Source: an uncultured Flavobacteriaceae bacterium
GTDB lineage: Bacteria > Bacteroidota > Bacteroidia > Flavobacteriales > Flavobacteriaceae
Direction of reading: 5' to 3'
Assembly (NCBI GenBank): GCA_947494825.1
Contig: CANLWN010000002.1
Span: 620,001-684,000 of the forward strand
DNA: 64,000 nucleotides
Positions 61,114-64,000 of the stretch are shown piece after piece. The position numbers and the translations under genes are program-made. Under the pieces are notes generated by a model. It was not told where the DNA came from, did no database searches, and saw only the letters and a list, made by a program, of their open reading frames with translations. Position 1 is the first letter of the stretch. Each line of letters opens with the position of its first letter.

Positions 61114-62655
61114 CTATTTTAAGGCATACAGTTCCTTGTAGTACGCATCTACCGATTTCTTCCAGGTAAACCGTACTTTTTTGGCATTGGACCCTAAGGT
61201 TCGCCATAGGGTCTTGTCCTTTTCAAAAACTGCCAGAACTTCCCCAAAGACCGTGACCATATTCTTTATTTTTTCCTCATAGGTATCACCATCAAAATGA
61301 AATCCTGTCTTAAGGTGTTCTACCGTATCCTTTAGTCCGCCCGTTCGGTGCACCAGACAGGGATGGCCGTTGCGCATGGCCAACATCTGGCTTATACCAC
61401 AAGGTTCAAACAGACTGGGCATGAAGTACAGGTCAGATTCCAGGTAAATGGAATCGATCACATCCTCGGATTGTCCGTTAATAAAAATAAAGTTCCCATA
61501 GGTCCTACTCATATCCCGGAACAGCTCCTCGTAATCGGGTGCTCCCGTACCCAGTAGGACAAAGACCCCGTTAACTTCTGCCAGCTGCTCCAAAATGGCA
61601 ACCAATGCAGATGGGGACCGCTTAAAAAAATAAAACTTTTGTTCGGTCAGGCGGGCCACGCTCGCACAAACAAAGCTTGGCGGATTATCTAAAAGCGGTA
61701 ATACCTTTTCGCCCGTATGGGCCAGAAAATCGGCCTTGTACTTCTTGGATTCCTCTTGCAGCCAGGGAAAAATAGCAGTGAGAATATTGGAATACAGGCT
61801 GCCTTTCTTGGCGGTACGTATGTTCCTGTAGTTACAGCCGTTTAGGATACCAAACAACCTGCCTTCGCTATCGGCCTCCTGCAGATCACTTTCCAATCCC
61901 TCTCCCCCGATAAATTCTGGAGGTGCACTCGGCAGGAGTACATCTTCCTTATAGGATGGGGATACGGTATGCACGGCATCTGCCAATCGAATGCCCACTG
62001 CCATTAGATTAATACAATCGCGATACCTATAGTCCATAAGTCCTTTATAGTCCAGGGGAACGTCGGGAAACCAATTTTTTAACGATGAATAGTTATCCTC
62101 AAAAGGGCGTATGCCCTGGATAGCCAGATTATGGATACTATATACAAAACGGATGTCCCTAAGCACTTTGTAGGCGGGGTGATAGGTCTTCAAAAACAAC
62201 AGCAGACTGGAATGCCAGTCGTGCAAATGGACGATATGCAGGATACCAAAAGCCCCTTTTTTAATAGCTTCGGCGACCGCAGTGCAAAAAATGATGTATT
62301 TTATGGCATCGGTATAAAAGGGTTCTTTAGGGTCATTGTGATAGATATGTGCAATATCTCCCGCCTCTATCTCGGAATGGTGAATTACGTAATGGTGTAT
62401 GTTCCTGAACTCCTTTTTTGGAATTACCTCGTAGAGTTCAGCGGAATAGGAAGTGCCCCTAAGTTGGAAACTGAGCCGGGTTTTTAGTGTACCCCCGTTC
62501 CGGTGCAATCTGGAATAGGCCGGCACAATGACGTGCACCTTGTCGCCCCTTTCAGAAATTTGCCTGGGTACATCCCTGACCACATCGCCCATACCTCCTG
62601 CCTTACAATCGGGTATTGCATCATTTTCCGCGGCCACAAAAAGAAAATTGTTCAT
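61114..62655 (-). CDS. glgA: GT5-family glycogen synthase
   Basis: The 513-residue protein is a GT5 glycosyltransferase: the N-terminal ADP-glucose-binding segment is KAGGMGDVVRD (K18), and the C-terminal motif is PSLFEPCGISQMLAMRNGHPCLVH. It should elongate an alpha-1,4-glucan from ADP-glucose. No glgB, glgC or glycogen phosphorylase is adjacent. It lies between eno and gltA, where these two genes are usually close together, suggesting a later insertion. Confidence 0.93.
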   Translation of the reverse strand: MNNFLFVAAENDAIPDCKAGGMGDVVRDVPRQISERGDKVHVIVPAYSRLHRNGGTLKTRLSFQLRGTSYSAELYEVIPKKEFRNIHHYVIHHSEIEAGDIAHIYHNDPKEPFYTDAIKYIIFCTAVAEAIKKGAFGILHIVHLHDWHSSLLLFLKTYHPAYKVLRDIRFVYSIHNLAIQGIRPFEDNYSSLKNWFPDVPLDYKGLMDYRYRDCINLMAVGIRLADAVHTVSPSYKEDVLLPSAPPEFIGGEGLESDLQEADSEGRLFGILNGCNYRNIRTAKKGSLYSNILTAIFPWLQEESKKYKADFLAHTGEKVLPLLDNPPSFVCASVARLTEQKFYFFKRSPSALVAILEQLAEVNGVFVLLGTGAPDYEELFRDMSRTYGNFIFINGQSEDVIDSIYLESDLYFMPSLFEPCGISQMLAMRNGHPCLVHRTGGLKDTVEHLKTGFHFDGDTYEEKIKNMVTVFGEVLAVFEKDKTLWRTLGSNAKKVRFTWKKSVDAYYKELYALK

Positions 62656-62782
62656 ATTGGATAGCTATCTAAGTCCGATATTTTGCGTTGCTAACGTATG
62701 TTCTTGGATCGTGTTCAGGATTAGGATACAATAGGCATTGATAAGCTCGCTTAAATTAAACAAAGTGTCAGGATATACAAAG

Positions 62783-62814
62783 AAAAAGCCTTCCCAAATG
62801 GAGAAGGCTTTTTT
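62783..62814 (-). terminator. Rho-independent terminator of eno
   Basis: Stem GCCTTC (62788-62793) with GAAGGC (62803-62808), flanked by A5 and T6 tracts, about 20 bp past the enolase stop codon. Functional T-tract on the minus strand. Confidence 0.8.
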
Positions 62815-62834
62815 GAGGTTAACAAAAGGTCATC

Positions 62835-64000
62835 TTATTTTACCTTAAATGCTTTTTCTTGCGGATAGTAGGCCGTCGTGCCCAGTTCTTCCTCAATACG
62901 GAGCAGTTGGTTGTATTTTGCCATACGATCGGATCGTGAAGCGGAGCCTGTCTTGATCTGTCCTGTATTCAAGGCCACTGCCAGATCGGCAATGGTATTG
63001 TCCTCTGTTTCTCCGGAACGATGGGACATGACCGAGGTATATCCTGCATTCTTTGCCATGTTTACCGCGGCAATGGTCTCTGTTAGGGTACCGATCTGGT
63101 TTACTTTGATCAGTATGGAATTTGCGATTCCATTTTCTATACCCCTCAAGAGGCGCTCTACGTTGGTGACGAATAAATCATCTCCGACAAGTTGTACCTT
63201 TGTGCCCACTTTCTCCGTGAGGGCCTTCCATCCATCCCAGTCGTTTTCATCCATCCCGTCCTCTACGGAAATAATTGGATATTTGGCGCAGAGGTCGGCA
63301 ATATATTGTGCCTGTTCCTCGGAGGTCCTAACGGCTCCTTTATCGCCCTCGAACTTGGTATAGTCATATTTTCCATCCACATAGAACTCCGCAGCGGCAC
63401 AGTCCAGGGCAATCATTACATCATCCCCTAGGGAATATCCCGCTTTTTCCACGGCTTTGCCAATGGTATCAAGGGCATCCTCGGTACCGTCCAAGGTAGG
63501 GGCAAACCCTCCTTCATCACCTACGGCCGTGCTTAAATTTCTATCGTGCAACACTTTTTTCAGGTTGTGGAAGATTTCCGTGCCCATTTGCATGGCGTGG
63601 GAAAAGCTCTTGGCCTTCACCGGCATGACCATGAATTCCTGAAAGGCAATGGGCGCATCGGAATGCGAGCCCCCATTTATGATGTTCATCATGGGGACCG
63701 GTAAGGTGTTGGCACTTACCCCGCCCACATATCTGAAGAGGGACATCCCCATTTCCTCTGCCGCTGCCTTGGCTACGGCAAGTGAAACCCCTAAAATGGC
63801 ATTCGCCCCCAGTTTTGATTTATTGGGGGTACCATCCAGGTCGATCATGGTTTGATCGATCAAATTTTGTTCAAAAACTGGCATCCCTACTATCTCCTCC
63901 GCAATAAGGGTATTTACGTTATTTACGGCTTTGCTTACGCCCTTTCCCATAAAGGTATCACCACCATCCCGCAGTTCCACGGCCTCATGTTCTCCCGTGG
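62835..64000 (-). CDS. eno: Enolase, N-terminal end beyond the window
   Basis: The visible 388 residues lack the N-terminal region; the apparent start at 63980 is internal, and the frame continues through [14 protein letters not shown] to the window edge. Signatures of phosphopyruvate hydratase include [73 protein letters not shown] and [16 protein letters not shown]. It interconverts 2-phosphoglycerate and phosphoenolpyruvate. Confidence 0.97.
   Translation of the reverse strand, partial: TGEHEAVELRDGGDTFMGKGVSKAVNNVNTLIAEEIVGMPVFEQNLIDQTMIDLDGTPNKSKLGANAILGVSLAVAKAAAEEMGMSLFRYVGGVSANTLPVPMMNIINGGSHSDAPIAFQEFMVMPVKAKSFSHAMQMGTEIFHNLKKVLHDRNLSTAVGDEGGFAPTLDGTEDALDTIGKAVEKAGYSLGDDVMIALDCAAAEFYVDGKYDYTKFEGDKGAVRTSEEQAQYIADLCAKYPIISVEDGMDENDWDGWKALTEKVGTKVQLVGDDLFVTNVERLLRGIENGIANSILIKVNQIGTLTETIAAVNMAKNAGYTSVMSHRSGETEDNTIADLAVALNTGQIKTGSASRSDRMAKYNQLLRIEEELGTTAYYPQEKAFKVK

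Noticed and set aside
63980-63980. Enolase start codon within the window
   Set aside because: The frame continues upstream with typical enolase sequence ([13 protein letters not shown]) to the window edge, so the start is outside.

Overview
The window is chromosomal DNA from a member of the Flavobacteriaceae (Bacteroidota), probably a marine lineage near Muricauda, Maribacter or Zobellia; the genus is a guess. The evidence is a type IX secretion (type B) cargo protein, an ECF sigma/FecR/STN-TonB receptor set, many short lipoproteins with Bacteroidota-style lipoboxes, -7 boxes of the form TAnnTTTG, and core-gene neighbourhoods such as ffh next to folD and eno near gltA. About 56 protein-coding genes are supported. 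I saw no rRNA, tRNA, CRISPR array, transposase or phage gene. The first gene (molybdopterin oxidoreductase) and the last (enolase) run off the window.

Layout. 1-3086: C-terminal part of a YdeP-like molybdopterin oxidoreductase, overlapping a DnaQ/GIY-YIG nuclease fusion. 3151-10162: a leftward sulfur and regulator block (MBL-fold/double-rhodanese protein, SulP permease, secreted unknown protein, Crp/Fnr regulator, aldose epimerase, M20 peptidase). Two TGTGACC-n2-GGTCACA-type sites sit 32-33 bp upstream of TAnnTTTG boxes before the MBL and SulP genes, suggesting class II activation by the nearby Crp/Fnr protein. 10255-17324: PLP/CBS enzyme, LolC-like permease, NamZ-type muramidase, sterol-desaturase-like protein, small enzymes and a lipoprotein metalloprotease. 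17325-18119: a 0.8-kb array of heptanucleotide and longer repeats running exactly to the queE stop codon. 18117-28757: queE, a large C-type-lectin T9SS protein, an exported RidA, a HerA-like ATPase, an HxlR regulator facing an alpha/beta hydrolase and a VOC protein, and a membrane-regulator-like gene pair facing a DUF4349 lipoprotein. 28812-34079: three regulator loci (TetR, MarR) with visible palindromic operators. 34091-38347: S41 peptidase, a 46-aa lipoprotein, folD, a four-helix-bundle (S23-like) gene inside inverted repeat arrays, and ffh.

38477-44708 is the most interesting system: an ECF sigma factor, FecR anti-sigma and STN-domain TonB receptor, divergent from a very acidic lipoprotein built of four short beta/alpha repeats plus three lipocalin-like repeats. 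No SusD is present, and the sigma and FecR genes are separated by a 71-bp tandem repeat. 44715-52159: MtfA-like peptidase, argS, esterase lipoprotein, CtlX-type hydrolase, LytTR regulator, serine hydrolase. 52188-57558: an RND/MMPL exporter operon with a LolA-like protein and an outer-membrane barrel, under a TetR gene with three matching operators. 57922-64000: esterase, DDAH-like hydrolase, gltA, a GT5 glycogen synthase and eno.

Two themes recur. Local regulators sit beside their probable targets with readable operators. Heptanucleotide arrays (TGnnnnn, or its complement) occur at four loci, and at three of them the array starts exactly at a gene's stop codon.
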